Positions 53,945 to 64,000 are shown, counted from the stretch's first letter. The stretch: 64,000 nucleotides of DNA from Ancistrus triradiatus (GCA_025084515.1 JAJAGP010001653.1:107390-171389), one strand, 5' to 3'. Numbers and translations: made by a program. The notes: generated from the sequence alone by a model not told the origin.

Positions 53945-54081
53945 AAGTTGGCAATTTAGGGCTAGTAATGAGGTAAAAAAAAGTAAATAATGATGTGATT
54001 TCAAATGGTTAATGTCAACATGTGATTGTAATCATGATTTGGTACAAAACAGGATCACAGAAAGGTCTTTCAGGAGTAAAG

Positions 54082-54785
54082 ATGGGCAGAGGATCTCTAA
54101 TTGATTAACAAATCTGTAAGAAAATTATTGAAATGTTTAAAAATAATGTTCCTCAAAGAAAGAACGCGAGGGATTTTACATATTTCTCTCTCTACAGTGC
54201 ATAATATCAATAAACGATTCAAGGAATCTGGAGAAATTTCACTTATGTAAAGGGCCAAGTCACAAGCCTAAACGGAAGAGCCATGATCTTCGATCACTCA
54301 GACATCACTGCATCAAGGACAGTCGATCATCAATAGCTGATAGAACCACATGGGCAAGGGATTACTTTGGCAAACCTGTGTTACAAATGCCATTTAAAAC
54401 TTTACTGTGCAAAAAGACGCTTTATGTTAACCATGTCCAGAAGTGGCATTGACTTCTCTGGGCTTGGAGGCATCGCACAGTGGAAACGTGTATTGTGGTC
54501 AGACCAATCAGTGTTCCAGATCTGTTTTGGAAGAAATGTGCTAATAAGGACCATACAGTCTGTTACCAGTAACAAGTCCAAAAGCCAGGCTCTGTCATGG
54601 TATGGGGTTGGGTCAGTGACTTTGGCAAAGCTCATTTACACTTCTGTGGTGGAAGCATTTATGCAGAAAAGGACATTGAGACTTTAGAGCAACATAAGAT
54701 GCCTTCAAGACGATATCTTGATCAATGCATTTTTCAACAAGACAATGCAAAACCACATGCTGCATATATTACAACAACAGGGTAC
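54082..54785 (+). pseudogene. Family J transposase relic, truncated before the catalytic Glu
   Basis: ATGGGCAGAGGATCTCTAAT start region; NNVPQRKN-like helix-turn-helix remnant; KCHLKLYCAKRRFMLTMSRS; VLWSDQSVFQICFGRN (first Asp region); and in another frame CIFQQDNAKPHAAYI (second Asp). Frames change repeatedly, and the SINE begins about ten codons later, so the Glu region is lost. Confidence 0.85.
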
Positions 54786-54891
54786 GGGTAGTGGACTGAC
54801 AGCTTGGCTTGGGATTTTAACCCTGGACCTTCTGCTCCAGAGTCCAGTACCTTAACCGCTAGGCCACCACAGTCCCAAAATGAAGTTGTCC
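54786..54891 (-). repeat. SINE head, first copy of a local duplication
   Basis: GCTTGGCTTGGGATTTTAAC through CGCTAGGCCACCACAGTCCC plus AAAATGAAGTTGTC from the transposon. The same junction recurs 170 bases downstream. Confidence 0.8.
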
Positions 54892-54939
54892 ACATGGGCA
54901 ACTTCTGTCTTGAAACTCATGGGCACAACTCATAGGCAC

Positions 54940-55062
54940 AATGGGTCTTGCTCAAGGACCCAACAGTTGCAGCTTGGCTTGGGATTTAAACTTTGGACCT
55001 TCTGCTCCAGAGTCCAGTACCTTAACCGCTAGGCTACCACAGTCCCAAAATGAAGTTGTCTA
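54940..55062 (-). repeat. SINE head, second copy of a local duplication
   Basis: GGGTCTTGCTCAAGGACCCA, GCTTGGCTTGGGATTTAAAC, CGCTAGGCTACCACAGTCCC, then AAAATGAAGTTGTC again. Sharing both the SINE and the transposon part shows that one SINE insertion was duplicated, not two insertions. Confidence 0.8.
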
Positions 55063-55140
55063 TACAAAACATGAAATATATTGGATTTGTACTGTCTGCA
55101 ATGAAATAAAAGTCTAAGTAAATGTAAGAAACGCTGCTCA

Positions 55141-58083
55141 ACACCCACTTCAAGGTTGGGCTTGCTAAGAAGTGTCCGGATGTACCTTGGAGCTAGTTAA
55201 ACTTAAAAACCAAGTCTGAAGGTCATTACATTTTGTACAAATTGAATCAAGATTTGCTAGTGTTCCCATTTCTAGGTCGTTTTAGTATCTTGGTGTGTTA
55301 CCCTAATTTTTTTTTGTTCCCTTAATTTGTAAAGGAATTCGTCTATCTCATCAGGAGTGTTCCATTACATGAAAGGTAATATCTGGGTCTAGAACATATT
55401 GGGCTTCTGGGACTTCTTAAAATGATATTGATCTAGTGCAGATAGACAAGGTGATAGATCAAGGAGATCTAGACTTTTTATGAATTATAGAAACGAGTGC
55501 ACACTGTATACAGAAAGTGTACTTCGTTCAACACCTGCAGTTCTTGTGCGCGAAACTAACCCAGGCCTCGAGCACATTATTTTCATAATTACCTGAAGTA
55601 TGAAATCTGAAGTATGCCTCTTTCCATCCATGGAATGTGTAAGATGGTGTGTTCTGTGCTGAGTGGCTCTTTGTTTGTGTATCACTTTGTTTCGTATAGT
55701 GCTGAGGGGGAGCTGGTTCAGAGCCGTCTCGCCTGAGAGACTTGAATCCATTGTGAGGCTCAACTTGACCTGACCTGACTGGTTAAGCTGATGCATTGTG
55801 AACTGCAAATCGCTTCAACGGAGGGGGCCAGTTCCTTTGTGAAGCCATGAAGAGAAATAGCTTGGTTAAAAAAAAGAGCATCCCTGTAGTCCTGGGAGAG
55901 CTGCGTTGGTTTTGTTTAAGCAGCTCCTGAAAACTTGCAGGCTGACGTCCGCAAGCTATGGGTAACAAGGGAAAGAAATGTGTCCTCCACCAATGCTGAG
56001 AGGCTTACTGAATAGGCGCGTTGCCACATCCAGTGAGAAACCCAGCACTGGATGAACCCTGGACTGAATAACAAGAGGGTTTGCTGTCACCAACAAAACT
56101 TGCAGTAGTGGTTTCTTACATTGTCTAGCAGCTCAGTTGTCCATGCCTGTGTATCAGACGTGAAGAGCTGTTATAAATAGGACCAAGTGTGGTTGCCAAT
56201 ACTCGCAGGCCGGGGAAGTTGCATGTCATGAAAAACAGCTGACAATTCAACACCAATCAACAACTTGTTTTCTAGCTGGATCTCGGGCGCTGGTGGAGAG
56301 GGCTGGAGGAGGACGTGCTGATGCTTAACTCAGGCTCCTAATCACATCTCTGCCATGCAGCAAGTCTGAGCTTGTAGCTCACAGGTATCCGCTAACTCGT
56401 CTCAGCCCCGTTTCTTCACACCCTGCATGCACTTAATAGCCTAGCTTTGTCACTCTTCCCCAGCAGCTGGCCCAAAGACAACCTCAATTTAAAAATGTAA
56501 TTAACTCTGACACGGCATCGAGCACTCTTCGCTCCACTCTGTCAGACAGGAAGGGGGAGATATTGAGGGAACACAACAAACAAGATCCTGGAGATAAGCT
56601 ATGCAGGTTTCCTCTTGCATTTTGTGTCGCTGTACAATCTAATAGGACATTATGGTCGCTCTCGAGGAGCACAAATCAGCAAATCAAGCTCGGTGTCACT
56701 TGGCAATGCAAATGCCTGGGGAATGGTTTGGGCAAGTGTGTGTCTATGGTCAATCAGGATTTCATGCAAAAGGAAAATGCCATGGTACGAGTCGTTGGAG
56801 TCCAGTATGATTTGTAGGGATTCGCAAAAAAAGAAGGAGAAGAAAAAAAACAACAGCACCATACAAGCAGCCAGTCAGAACTTGCTTGCATGCTTGTCTA
56901 AACCAGGCCCAGCTATTGTTTGTGGTCTCCTGTGGTTCACGGATTGGGGACAGCGAAGGACAGGCTGTCATTTCCCCTGAGGTGCACCGCCACTGCATTA
57001 TTTCCTGATGGACCTTGCAGACCGACACTTCCAAGTGTCTAATTACCACCACGGAGCTGAACTCATCCTGTCCAGCTCTCTACCGCAGAGACCTGAGCCC
57101 TCCGCCAGGCACACAGCTAATTGTTCCATTGCTCTCCTAATGACGCAGTCAGAGCTGAACAAAGCAGAAGGTAGAGACCTAGATGATGTGATAATTTTCA
57201 TAAACTACGCTCTGTCTCGCATTTTTTTCCCTCAAGCTTGCTCTGTCCCCCCATGTTCCTCCCCCTTCCTCTGGTCCATGTGTTGAAGTGCTCAAATTAT
57301 CAGCGAGCATCTCTGCCTGCGCTAATTATCCAAAGAGTTCCTCATTAGGTGATTTTAAATCCTAACTTAGATCAACACTTGCTCAGACCTCAGGGATTCT
57401 CTGTTCCCAACAGCAGTTAAACAAACACTCGGTTCAAAGGATCAGGTATTCCACTTTAAGGACGAGGGGAAAATGCGAAGGGTAAACAACTGCTCACTTG
57501 AAAGAACAGACTCCAGCCACTCCGCTGTATGAATGTGTCGATCTATAATTTATCCCGCTCAGAAACGTTCTATTCTTTATCCCGGCGCTCATGGCTTCCT
57601 AATTTGAAGCAGAGTTCATGCACAGACCACGACTTGCTTGATAACTGTGGGCAAACACCAGACTGAATGCATGGTCAGTGCATGACTGTTCAGTAACAGT
57701 CTGGCAAACAGACAAAGACGCTGACTCAGTGTCTGTCCGGAGTCACATGGGTCAAATTGAACGAGCCCTCAACCAAAACATGTAAGAATTGAAACAAGCT
57801 GGTAGGGTTTTATTAAAATTATATTAAATTAATCTGTAAAATAAAAGCAATACTAAACTTTGGGGCTCAATAATAGCTTCCACAAACACACAGATTTAAA
57901 TGACAGTGTCTGGAAAACACACTGCAAAGTCCCATGAGTGAACTTGAGTCGACTTGAGTTATTGTTGTTGCTGTGCTTGTTATAATCTCGTACTCACAGA
58001 CAGATTATGAGTTATCCGTTCTAACATATCAGAAAGCACCGATGCCTGAAAAAGCTTGAAGCAGTTGTGTTCCTTGACTTAGA
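55141..58083. other. Unique non-coding sequence, candidate conserved blocks 55380-56060 and 56260-57560
   Basis: Almost 3 kb with no recognised repeat. ATGCAAAT (octamer type) at 56706-56713 is embedded in the short palindrome GGCAATGCAAATGCC. CCTAATTTGAAGCAG at 57599 and GGTGATTTTAAATCC at 57348 are AT-core sites. Open frames at 56563-57286 are short and domain-free. No exon called. Confidence 0.42.
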
Positions 58084-58435
58084 CAGCACTGTGGAAAAGT
58101 CTTAGGCCACCATTAGATTTGTTGGTTTCGCAATGGTGTGATGGTATAAAACATATTGTTGACTCAAAAATTTCACTCCATCCATAATCACTCCATAATT
58201 CTCTTGATCTTCATTCCAATCTTTGTGAGTTGTAGCATGTCTTGACCTTTTCACCCTGTTCCCTTTCCGAAAAAGTGGTTTCTCGGCTGCTACCCTTCCA
58301 AAAAGACCACCACAAAACTTTGATAAAGATTGACAAATATCAATAAAGACTTCTAAACTAAATAGGATTCACATTCAGATCAATCGTTGGAGGTAGGAAG
58401 CTGCCAGATGCTGCTATTGCTATCCCTTCAGCCTT
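58084..58435. mobile_element. Left part of a family V element
   Basis: CAGCACTGTGGAAAAGTCTT, AGGCCACCATTAGATTTGTT, then TCGGCTGCTACCCTTCC and CCAGATGCTGCTATTGC as at 43837. The right end is not found. Confidence 0.65.
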
Positions 58436-58519
58436 TTTCTACTTATTCATCTCAATATTACAATTATTGAAATATTCAATCATATTTAGTTCAGAAGTCT
58501 TTATTAGTATTTGTCAATT
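58330..58519. repeat. Inverted repeat with about 36-base arms
   Basis: TTGACAAATATCAATAAAGA..CTTCTAAACTAAATA (58330-58364) faces TATTTAGTTCAGAAG..TCTTTATTAGTATTTGTCAA (58483-58517). The loop is about 118 bases. It overlaps the end of the family V piece. Confidence 0.75.
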
Positions 58520-58524
58520 CAAAT

Positions 58525-58807
58525 AGTTGTCAGTTTTGTGGTGATCTGAGATGTTGGGTCACTGATATATCTTGCCTCTCACATAAAATTCCTCAGGTTG
58601 TTGACAGTGGGCTAGGTGGATCACTAATGAACTTCATGTCAAACTGTTTCCACTAGATGACATGAGAGCTTACACTGACTGCATGCTGTATATAAGTCTA
58701 AATCATTTACTGGACTGGTCAGGGTCATAATGGAGGGTCCACAGCCTATCCCCAGAGTACACAGGATGCAGATGTAAACTTGCCTGGGATGGAACGCCAG
58801 TCATTTA
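58525..58807. other. Non-coding stretch
   Basis: Nothing recognised before the TA target of the next transposon. Confidence 0.5.
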
Positions 58808-60097
58808 CAGTGGTGTTTAAAAGTTTGTGAACCCTTTAGAATTGTGTATATTCCTGCATAAATATGACCTAAAACATCATCAGATTTTCACACAAGTCCT
58901 AAAAGTAGATAAAGAGAACCCAGTTAAACACATGAGATAAAAATGCTATACTTGGTCATTTATTTATTGAGGAAAATGATCCAATATTACGTATTAGTGA
59001 GTGGCAAAAGTATGTGAACCTGTAGGATTAGCAGTTAATTTGAAGGTCAAATTAGAGTCAGGTGTTTTCAATCAATGGGATGACAATCAGGTGTGAGTGG
59101 GCACACTGTTTTATTTAAAGAACAGGGATCTATCCAAGTCTGCTCTTCACAACACGTTTGTGAAAGTGTATCATGGCACGAACAAAGGAGATTCCTGAAG
59201 ACCTCAGAAAAAGAGTTGTTGATGCTCATCAGGCTGGAAAAGGTTACAAAACCATCTCTAAAGAGTTTTGATTCCACCAATCCACAGTCAGACAGATTGT
59301 GTACTAATGGAGGAATTTCAAGACCATTGTTACCCTCCCCAGGAGTGGTCGACCAACAAAGATCACTCCAAGAGCAAGGCGTGTAATAGTTGACGAGGTC
59401 ACAAAGGACCCCAGGGTAACCGCTAAGCAACTGAAGGCCTCTCTCACATTGGCTGATCTTAGTGTTCATGAGTCCACCATCAGAAGAACACTGAACAACA
59501 ATGGTGTGCATGGCAGGGTTGAAAGGAGAAAGCCACTGCTCTCCAAAAAGAACATTGCTGCTCGTCTGAAATTTGCTAAGATCATGTTGACAAGCCAGAA
59601 AGGCTATTGGAAGAATGTTTTGTGGACGGATGAGACCAAAATAGAACTTTTTAGTTTAAAAGAAAAGTGTTATGTTTGGAGAAAGGAAAACACTGCATTC
59701 CAGCATAAAACCCTTATCCCATCTGTGAAACATGGTGGTGATAGTATCATGGTTTGGGCCTGTTTTGCTGCATCTGCATCTAAAATTCCTCCAAGCCGGT
59801 GTGTAGGACTGATCAACAGTTACAGGAAACGTTTAGCTGCAGTTATTGCTGCACAGGGGGGTCACAGCAGATACTGAAAGCAAAGGTTCACATACTTTTG
59901 CCACTCACTAATATGTAGTATTGGAACATTTTCCTCATTAAATAAATGACCATGTATAATATTTTTGTCTAATTTGTTTAACTGGGTTCTCTTTATTTAC
60001 TTTTAGTACTTGTGTGAAAATCTGATGATGCTTTAGGTCATATTCATGCAGAAATATAGAAAATTCTGAAGGGTTCACAAACTTTCAAGCACCACTG
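58808..60097 (+). mobile_element. Family G Tc1 transposon, end to end, internally deleted
   Basis: CAGTGGTGTTTAAAAGTTTG at the left and the inverse ending AAGCACCACTG at the right, with TA at 58806-58807 and 60098-60099. Each inverted repeat spans about 200 bases, up to GTGGCAAAAGTATGTGAACC. Total 1290 bp. Reference copy for the terminus fragments at 151, 36382, 41913, 48220 and 63871. Confidence 0.93.
59173..59877 (+). pseudogene. Family G transposase with two stops and loss of second Asp and Glu
   Basis: Starts MARTKEIPEDLRKRVVDA. In-frame stops fall at codon 33 (59269) and codon 45 (59305). From 59449 the frame is open to the natural TGA: SVHESTIRRTLNNN, GVHGRVERRKP, first catalytic Asp in VLWTDETKIELF (codon 153), VKHGGDS, then CFAAS joins directly to KIPPSRCVGLINSYRKRL. 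About 105 residues, with the second Asp and the Glu, are deleted in frame. 234 codons against about 340 usual. Confidence 0.93.
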
Positions 60098-60099
60098 TA

Positions 60100-60235
60100 G
60101 CAGATTTTCTTATCAAGAGCATCTTACATCTGAATCTAACATGCAATTATGGATTAAGAACCTTGCTCAAGGAACCAACAGTGGCAGCTTGACAGGGTTC
60201 GAACCCTAGACCTTCAGGTCCACAGTTCAATATCA
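60100..60235 (-). repeat. Decayed SINE
   Basis: GCAGATTTTCTTATCAAGAG, TTGCTCAAGGAACCAACAGT and GTTCGAACCC (B-box, inverted). Inserted next to the transposon end. Confidence 0.7.
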
Positions 60236-60255
60236 TATCCACAGTCACCAAACTA

Positions 60256-60434
60256 CATTTACATTCATGCAATTAGCCTTATCTAGAGCAACTTACAACT
60301 CATACAGACTTACAATAAAATCAGTTGTGGTTTAAGGGCTTTGCTCACGGACCCAACAGTGGTAGCTTGACGGAGGTGAGATTTGAACCCTGGACCACAA
60401 TCAAGCACCTTAACCACCAAGCCAGCACAGTCCC
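60256..60434 (-). repeat. tRNA-derived SINE
   Basis: CATTTACATTCATGCAATTA to CAAGCCAGCACAGTCCCA, with AAGGGCTTTGCTCACGGACC and GATTTGAACCCTGG inside. Moderately diverged. Confidence 0.82.
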
Positions 60435-60461
60435 ATCACAATAATAAACACCACAGTGATT

Positions 60462-60522
60462 CCCCAGAGACTGTCCTATTGTAAAATAGAGCTATATAAA
60501 TTAATTTGACTTGACTCGACAA
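60462..60522 (+). repeat. Retroposon tail only
   Basis: GAGACTGTCCTATTGTAAAA and GAGCTATATAAATTAATTTG with GACTTGACT: a strongly 5'-truncated copy. Confidence 0.7.
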
Positions 60523-60721
60523 CTTAATGTGTGTCTATGTCACCCACAATCATCATTGCTAATGCCACAATAATATGATTTAGGAGAATTCAAATGAGCT
60601 GGAAAAACAGGGTTTTTGGGGTCTTTTTAACAGTATTATGTGGCCAGGTACAGCCACATAATTTACAAGGAAAATGGGGGTTATATTTTCATCTAACGTA
60701 AAGTTTCATTAGCATTCAGTC
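60523..60721. other. Non-coding spacer
   Basis: No element recognised. Confidence 0.5.
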
Positions 60722-60838
60722 AAGTTCAATTCAGTTTTATTTATATAGTGCTTTTAACAATAGACACTTTGTCAAAGTAGCCTCACGAAAAGTCAAGCAC
60801 AGAGGTGAAAACGTAAAGGGAAAACTCAACAAGCATTA
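60722..60838 (-). repeat. Diverged retroposon tail
   Basis: GTTCAATTCAGTTTTATTTA, TATAGTGCTTTTAACAATAG and GTAAAGGGAAAACTC. This ATTGAA-type tail resembles 4620-4782 rather than the GACTT type. Confidence 0.65.
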
Positions 60839-60884
60839 AAAATAAAAACTGGGTGAGACTCGACAACTGAATGTACTGAATATC

Positions 60885-61620
60885 GAGCAGCAGCTACTAA
60901 GACATGCTGCAGGTGGCATTGAACGAGGATGATTGGGCTTTGAATACCTGTGGGGTGTGAGATGGGATTCATAGATTGAGTAGAGGTGGTACAGTGCAGT
61001 GAATGTCTTGTTCGATGTGTGGAAAATGCACCACAAAGCAAATGTTAATGATTGGCAATAAGGAGCAATTGCATTTGGCCATGCCAAAGGCCATAATGTG
61101 AAGGAAGTGGCCTACAGGAAATTCTCATCAGAATTGTGGACAAAAAACAAGAGAGACAGGGATTGGCTTGTGACCGGCTTCATGGGTTGTGAATAAAAAT
61201 TGCTTCGCTTCCTGGCTTCTAGAAGTCAACGCAGGTCCTTCACAACCAACATAAGGAGCAGAGTGGCACGCAAGAGGCCTTTTCTTACTTCTGCTCACAA
61301 AGTTGCTTGTTTACAGTAGACGAAAAAGACAAAAATTGGGCTGTTCATGACTGGAAACGTGTTATCTGGTCATATGAATCTCATGTCTGCCTGTATGTGA
61401 ATGATGCCAGGCGTCATGTTCATCAAAAACCTCAGGAAACCTTCAATGAGGACTGCGTGCAAGGTGTGGTTCAAGCTGTAGAAGGTTCTGTGATGTTCTG
61501 GGGGTATTTTAATTATGCGGAAATGGGTCCTTTGGTTGAGGTGAGAGTAAATTTGAACCACAGTGCCTAGACTGAGCTTCTGGACAACCAGGTTTTGCCT
61601 TTTGCTCATGATCTTACCAA
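60885..61620 (+). pseudogene. Tc1-type transposase relic (family K)
   Basis: The open segment 61307-61570 reads WKRVIWSYESHVCLYVNDARRHVHQ, where the first-Asp motif WSDES is changed to WSYES, followed by a VVQAVEGSVMFWGYF block equivalent to VKHGGGSVMVWG. Upstream text (60885-61300) is a broken N-terminal half. The C-terminal half is mostly lost. Confidence 0.75.
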
Positions 61621-62044
61621 GGGACATAACTTCAGAGAGATATGAAGTTACCAGGGTCTGCAAATGTGATTGACTGGCATGATGAACATTCAGGAGCAGT
61701 CACACATCTGGACTGGACCACCAAATGTGAGATGTGAATCCTCTTGACAGTCTATGAGGCTACCTGGGATAAATAAATTAGATTAAGTCAAATCACTGCT
61801 GTTATTCATGCTTGTAGAGGTATTTCACACTATTAGGCACATTTTACACAGGTGATCAGGTATTTTTTAGCTTATGTATATATTGCATGTTATGTATTTT
61901 GTATCACAGCTGCATTGCAACCTGCACCTGTGAGTCCAGCATTTGTTGCCTCTCCTACTTGTACATTGGATTCCTTGTTTAAAATAGCCAAATATTTTCA
62001 GACAAGCATGATCATGATCATTCATGTATGAGGTCACTTTTGTT
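61621..62044. other. Non-coding stretch
   Basis: The part up to 61750 may still belong to the transposon (ATTGACTGGCATGATGAACA); otherwise nothing recognised. Confidence 0.45.
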
Positions 62045-62275
62045 GGGGCACTCAGGTGGGACAGTGGTCTAATCTGCTAGCCCACCACAACAGGAACCTG
62101 ACCTTGAGTCCCAGCGGTGCCTTCAGGCTGGGTCAGGCATCAAATGCAGACAAGATTGGCTGTGTCTGAGTGAGAAGAGATTAGATAGGTGTTAAATCCC
62201 CGGCTCTATGCTCATGCTGTGATTCTGACCAGGAAAAGCTTCATAAGAAAATTACTTAATAAACATGTTTTCTTG
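62045..62275 (+). repeat. Family Y SINE-like repeat
   Basis: GGGACAGTGGTCTAATCTGC, TTGAGTCCCAGCGGTGCC, GGCATCAAATGCAGACAAGA and GGCTGTGTCTGAGTGAG match 29605-29750. Confidence 0.6.
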
Positions 62276-62348
62276 TGTCATCTAACAGCAGCACACTTCA
62301 GAGCAATGGTTTTTAATAGATCACTTTTTTGTGTATCATGACATGAAT

Positions 62349-62349
<1 letters not shown>

Positions 62350-62399
<50 letters not shown>
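62350..62399. repeat. CT microsatellite
   Basis: About 24 CT units, uninterrupted. Confidence 0.97.
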
Positions 62400-62401
<2 letters not shown>

Positions 62402-63541
62402 GCATCTGAAGCACTGCAGAACTCTAGTCTGTCACTTAAAATATAATGCTGTCAGATCTGTAATTTTAACCTTGAAGCAATTAGCTGTTGTTGAGCCATA
62501 ATGAATGCTGACACCTTTCGGTAATGATGAAACCTCTAATTGCTTGGTTAAAAAAAAAGTGCTTGACATCGCTGTTGACTGAGTATTTTTTCCTGGGCTC
62601 TCTCTTACTTTTCTTTCCTTTCCGTCCTCTATGGGGCCGTGACGATGGCTGTTTTGAAACTTGAAAGTTAGCAGAACTTCTCTGTCATGAGCTGTCCCAT
62701 CAGATGGGCAGAAGAAGGAGAAAGGGAAAAGGTTGAATTTGCTGAAATGATGAGAGCGTTTAAACCATGATAGCAGCGGGCTAATGCATCATTCAGCACA
62801 ACCGTCAGGGCTGAGCCAAAGTGTCAGGAGAAGAGCAGGAAGATGACGGGTAGCCGAACAGACAGGGGGGAAGTTGATGAAGTGATGGCTCAGGACACGG
62901 TGACAACGTTTCTCTTCCAAATACTTGGCATGACTGAGCAGCACCGAGAAAAGGGGTTCAGAGAGACAAGAGTTAACCTGCAAATCCACCAGTTAGCGTA
63001 CAGTTCACAAGAGCTAACTTTTAGTGGAAACGCCTGGGCTAGGACTATATATAAACGTGACATATTCTATTAAATATCGAGTTGCCTTATTTAGATGCCA
63101 TACCGGGTTCTCTTTATAGATGCCAATGGAAACTGGCCCAGTGTTACCAGTGTCAAAGGTTCAATTTATAGCACATGAGGTCGTGATATGGACTGGATTG
63201 TCATTACATTTAGAATTTTGCCAGCCAATAGTCGCTTTCACACCAAACACGTCTAGGGACTAATTTTGGAGGAGCTACTCTCTGTGGATATCCCCCATGA
63301 ACCACATTTGTTCCAGGGCCTATTTTGGTTTGCATTCGCACCAGCAGTAGAAAGGCTGTGTGACGCTGAAGCGACGTGAGCCACACAAATTTTGCTTAAA
63401 CAACTCAAAATCTTGTTGTACCTCATCCATTGCATATAGACATAGTAAAGCCTGGATTTCACTGTCGGTCCACTTGTCTGTGTTTTTTTTTTCCATTTTT
63501 GACGTAAAGATCTTTTATATGGTTACCAGTGTACAAGTATA
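62400..63541. other. Unique non-coding sequence, candidate conserved block 62430-63060
   Basis: Carries GAAGCAATTAGCTGTTG (62475), AGCCATAATGAATGCTG (62495), GGTAATGATGAAACC (62520) and CTCTAATTGCTTGG (62533), a dense set of homeodomain-type cores over about 90 bases. No exon or promoter is supported. 63060-63541 is ordinary sequence. Confidence 0.42.
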
Positions 63542-63870
63542 CAGTGGTACCTCGGTTCTTGTCATTCATCTGTTCCAGAGTACAGAGCAAAATTCTCCTA
63601 TAAGGAATAATGTAAATTGAATTAATCCATTGCAGAACTCTAGGAACTCCACACAGCATAAGGCATTATAAGATAAGATAAGAATTCGGCTATGTGCATG
63701 TATAAGCAAATAAAAAAATATTACACCACTATATAGACAGATATATAGTTTTAAATTACTATATATCTATACGCAATCATATATGCATTATATGCAATAA
63801 TGGAGTTGTATTGCACAGGTGCTCCCTGATTTACGAAAGGGGTACCCTCCAACACATCCATCATAAGTTA
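63542..63870. mobile_element. Left part of a CAGTGGTACCTCGG-type element, interrupted by a Tc1
   Basis: CAGTGGTACCTCGGTTCTTG, AGGAATAATGTAAATTGAAT, GTTGTATTGCACAGGTGCTC and CATCCATCATAAGTTA match 38869-39095. An extra AT-rich segment (about 63670-63785, with a GATAAGATAAGAATTC start) is absent from the other copy. TA at 63540-63541 precedes it. Confidence 0.8.
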
Positions 63871-64000
63871 CAGTGGTGCTTGAAAGTTTGTGAACCCTTT
63901 AGAATTTTCTATATTTCTGCATAAATATGACCTAAAACATCATCAGATTTTTACACAAGTCCTAAAAGTAGATAAAGAGAACCCAGTTAAACAAATGAGA
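63871..64000. mobile_element. Family G Tc1 left terminal repeat, runs off the window
   Basis: CAGTGGTGCTTGAAAGTTTG through AAAGAGAACCCAGTTAAAC, close to consensus. The TA at 63869-63870 lies inside the older element, so this is a nested insertion. The remainder is beyond the window edge. Confidence 0.88.

Larger units (their letters stand above)
53945..55140 (+). mobile_element. Tc1-type transposon (family J) split by SINE sequence
   Basis: Left part: GTTGGCAATTTAGGGCTAG, TGTGATTGTAATCATGATTT, then the transposase relic. Right part from 55045: AAAATGAAGTTGTC, CAAAACATGAAATATATTGG and ATGAAATAAAAGTCTAAG, the known 3' non-coding end of this family. The missing middle is occupied by SINE copies at 54786-55049. 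Confidence 0.75.

Noticed and set aside
59068..59511. 147-codon minus-strand frame
   Set aside because: Antisense shadow of the family G transposase N-terminal region.
1..64000. Circular or terminally redundant sequence, because both edges carry the same two element families
   Set aside because: The edge copies differ in sequence and order; both families are dispersed throughout the window.

Overview
The window looks like a stretch of a teleost fish nuclear chromosome with no recognisable host gene. The evidence is the repeat content: many Tc1-type DNA transposons of several families, a tRNA-derived SINE whose tail is the fish-type CTCTGGATAAGGGCGTCTGC, a second short retroposon ending in a GCGCTATATAAATAAA tail, a hAT element, one RTE-clade LINE fragment, and CA, TA, AAT and CT microsatellites. 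Base composition is AT-rich. This repeat mix fits an otophysan such as a catfish, but the order is a guess. No spliced host exon, rRNA, true tRNA, CRISPR array or bacterial signal was found.

Layout. 0-10 kb: transposon ends, a broken transposase, short retroposon tails, a 288-bp palindromic element, a Tc1 relic (about 5.5-6.5 kb), an inverted cluster (7.3-8.0 kb) and a defective Tc1 with long inverted repeats (8.2-9.4 kb). 10-19 kb: a 716-bp hAT-type element with near-perfect 8-bp target duplications, several SINEs, a Tc1 relic and two CA microsatellites. 19-30 kb: mostly unique sequence, with a 650-bp foldback around a TA repeat (21.1-21.8 kb) and a Tc1 relic cut by an RTE LINE (23.6-24.4 kb). 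30-43 kb: a SINE nested in a foldback element, three Tc1 families including the best-preserved transposase (36.9-38.3 kb), and two copies of a CAGTGGTACCTCGG-type element. 43-51 kb: a tandem duplication that gives a before/after picture of a SINE insertion, a chimeric Tc1 (46.9-48.2 kb) and unique sequence. 51-58 kb: long GC-richer unique blocks plus one Tc1 split by SINE sequence. 58-64 kb: an end-to-end Tc1 with TA target sites (58808-60097), another Tc1 relic, a CT repeat, more unique sequence, and a Tc1 beginning inside another element at the window edge.

Every protein-like reading frame I could assign belongs to a transposase or to one reverse-transcriptase fragment, and all are disrupted. 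None has all three catalytic acids of the DD34E triad in one open frame. Several element copies share lesions or carry large internal deletions, so they could only have moved using transposase supplied elsewhere.

The repeat-free blocks (roughly 2.1-2.7, 4.8-5.2, 14.0-14.6, 20.4-21.0, 22.7-23.4, 25.0-25.6, 27.5-28.5, 31.3-32.7, 45.9-46.5, 48.5-49.5, 51.1-52.8, 55.4-57.6 and 62.4-63.1 kb) are GC-richer and dotted with homeodomain- and POU-type sites. With no genes present, the simplest reading is a gene desert holding candidate conserved regulatory elements of a distant developmental gene. That is inference and needs a cross-species alignment. I did not find a convincing new biological system; the most notable content is the transposon chimeras, the nested insertions with readable target duplications, and these unique blocks.
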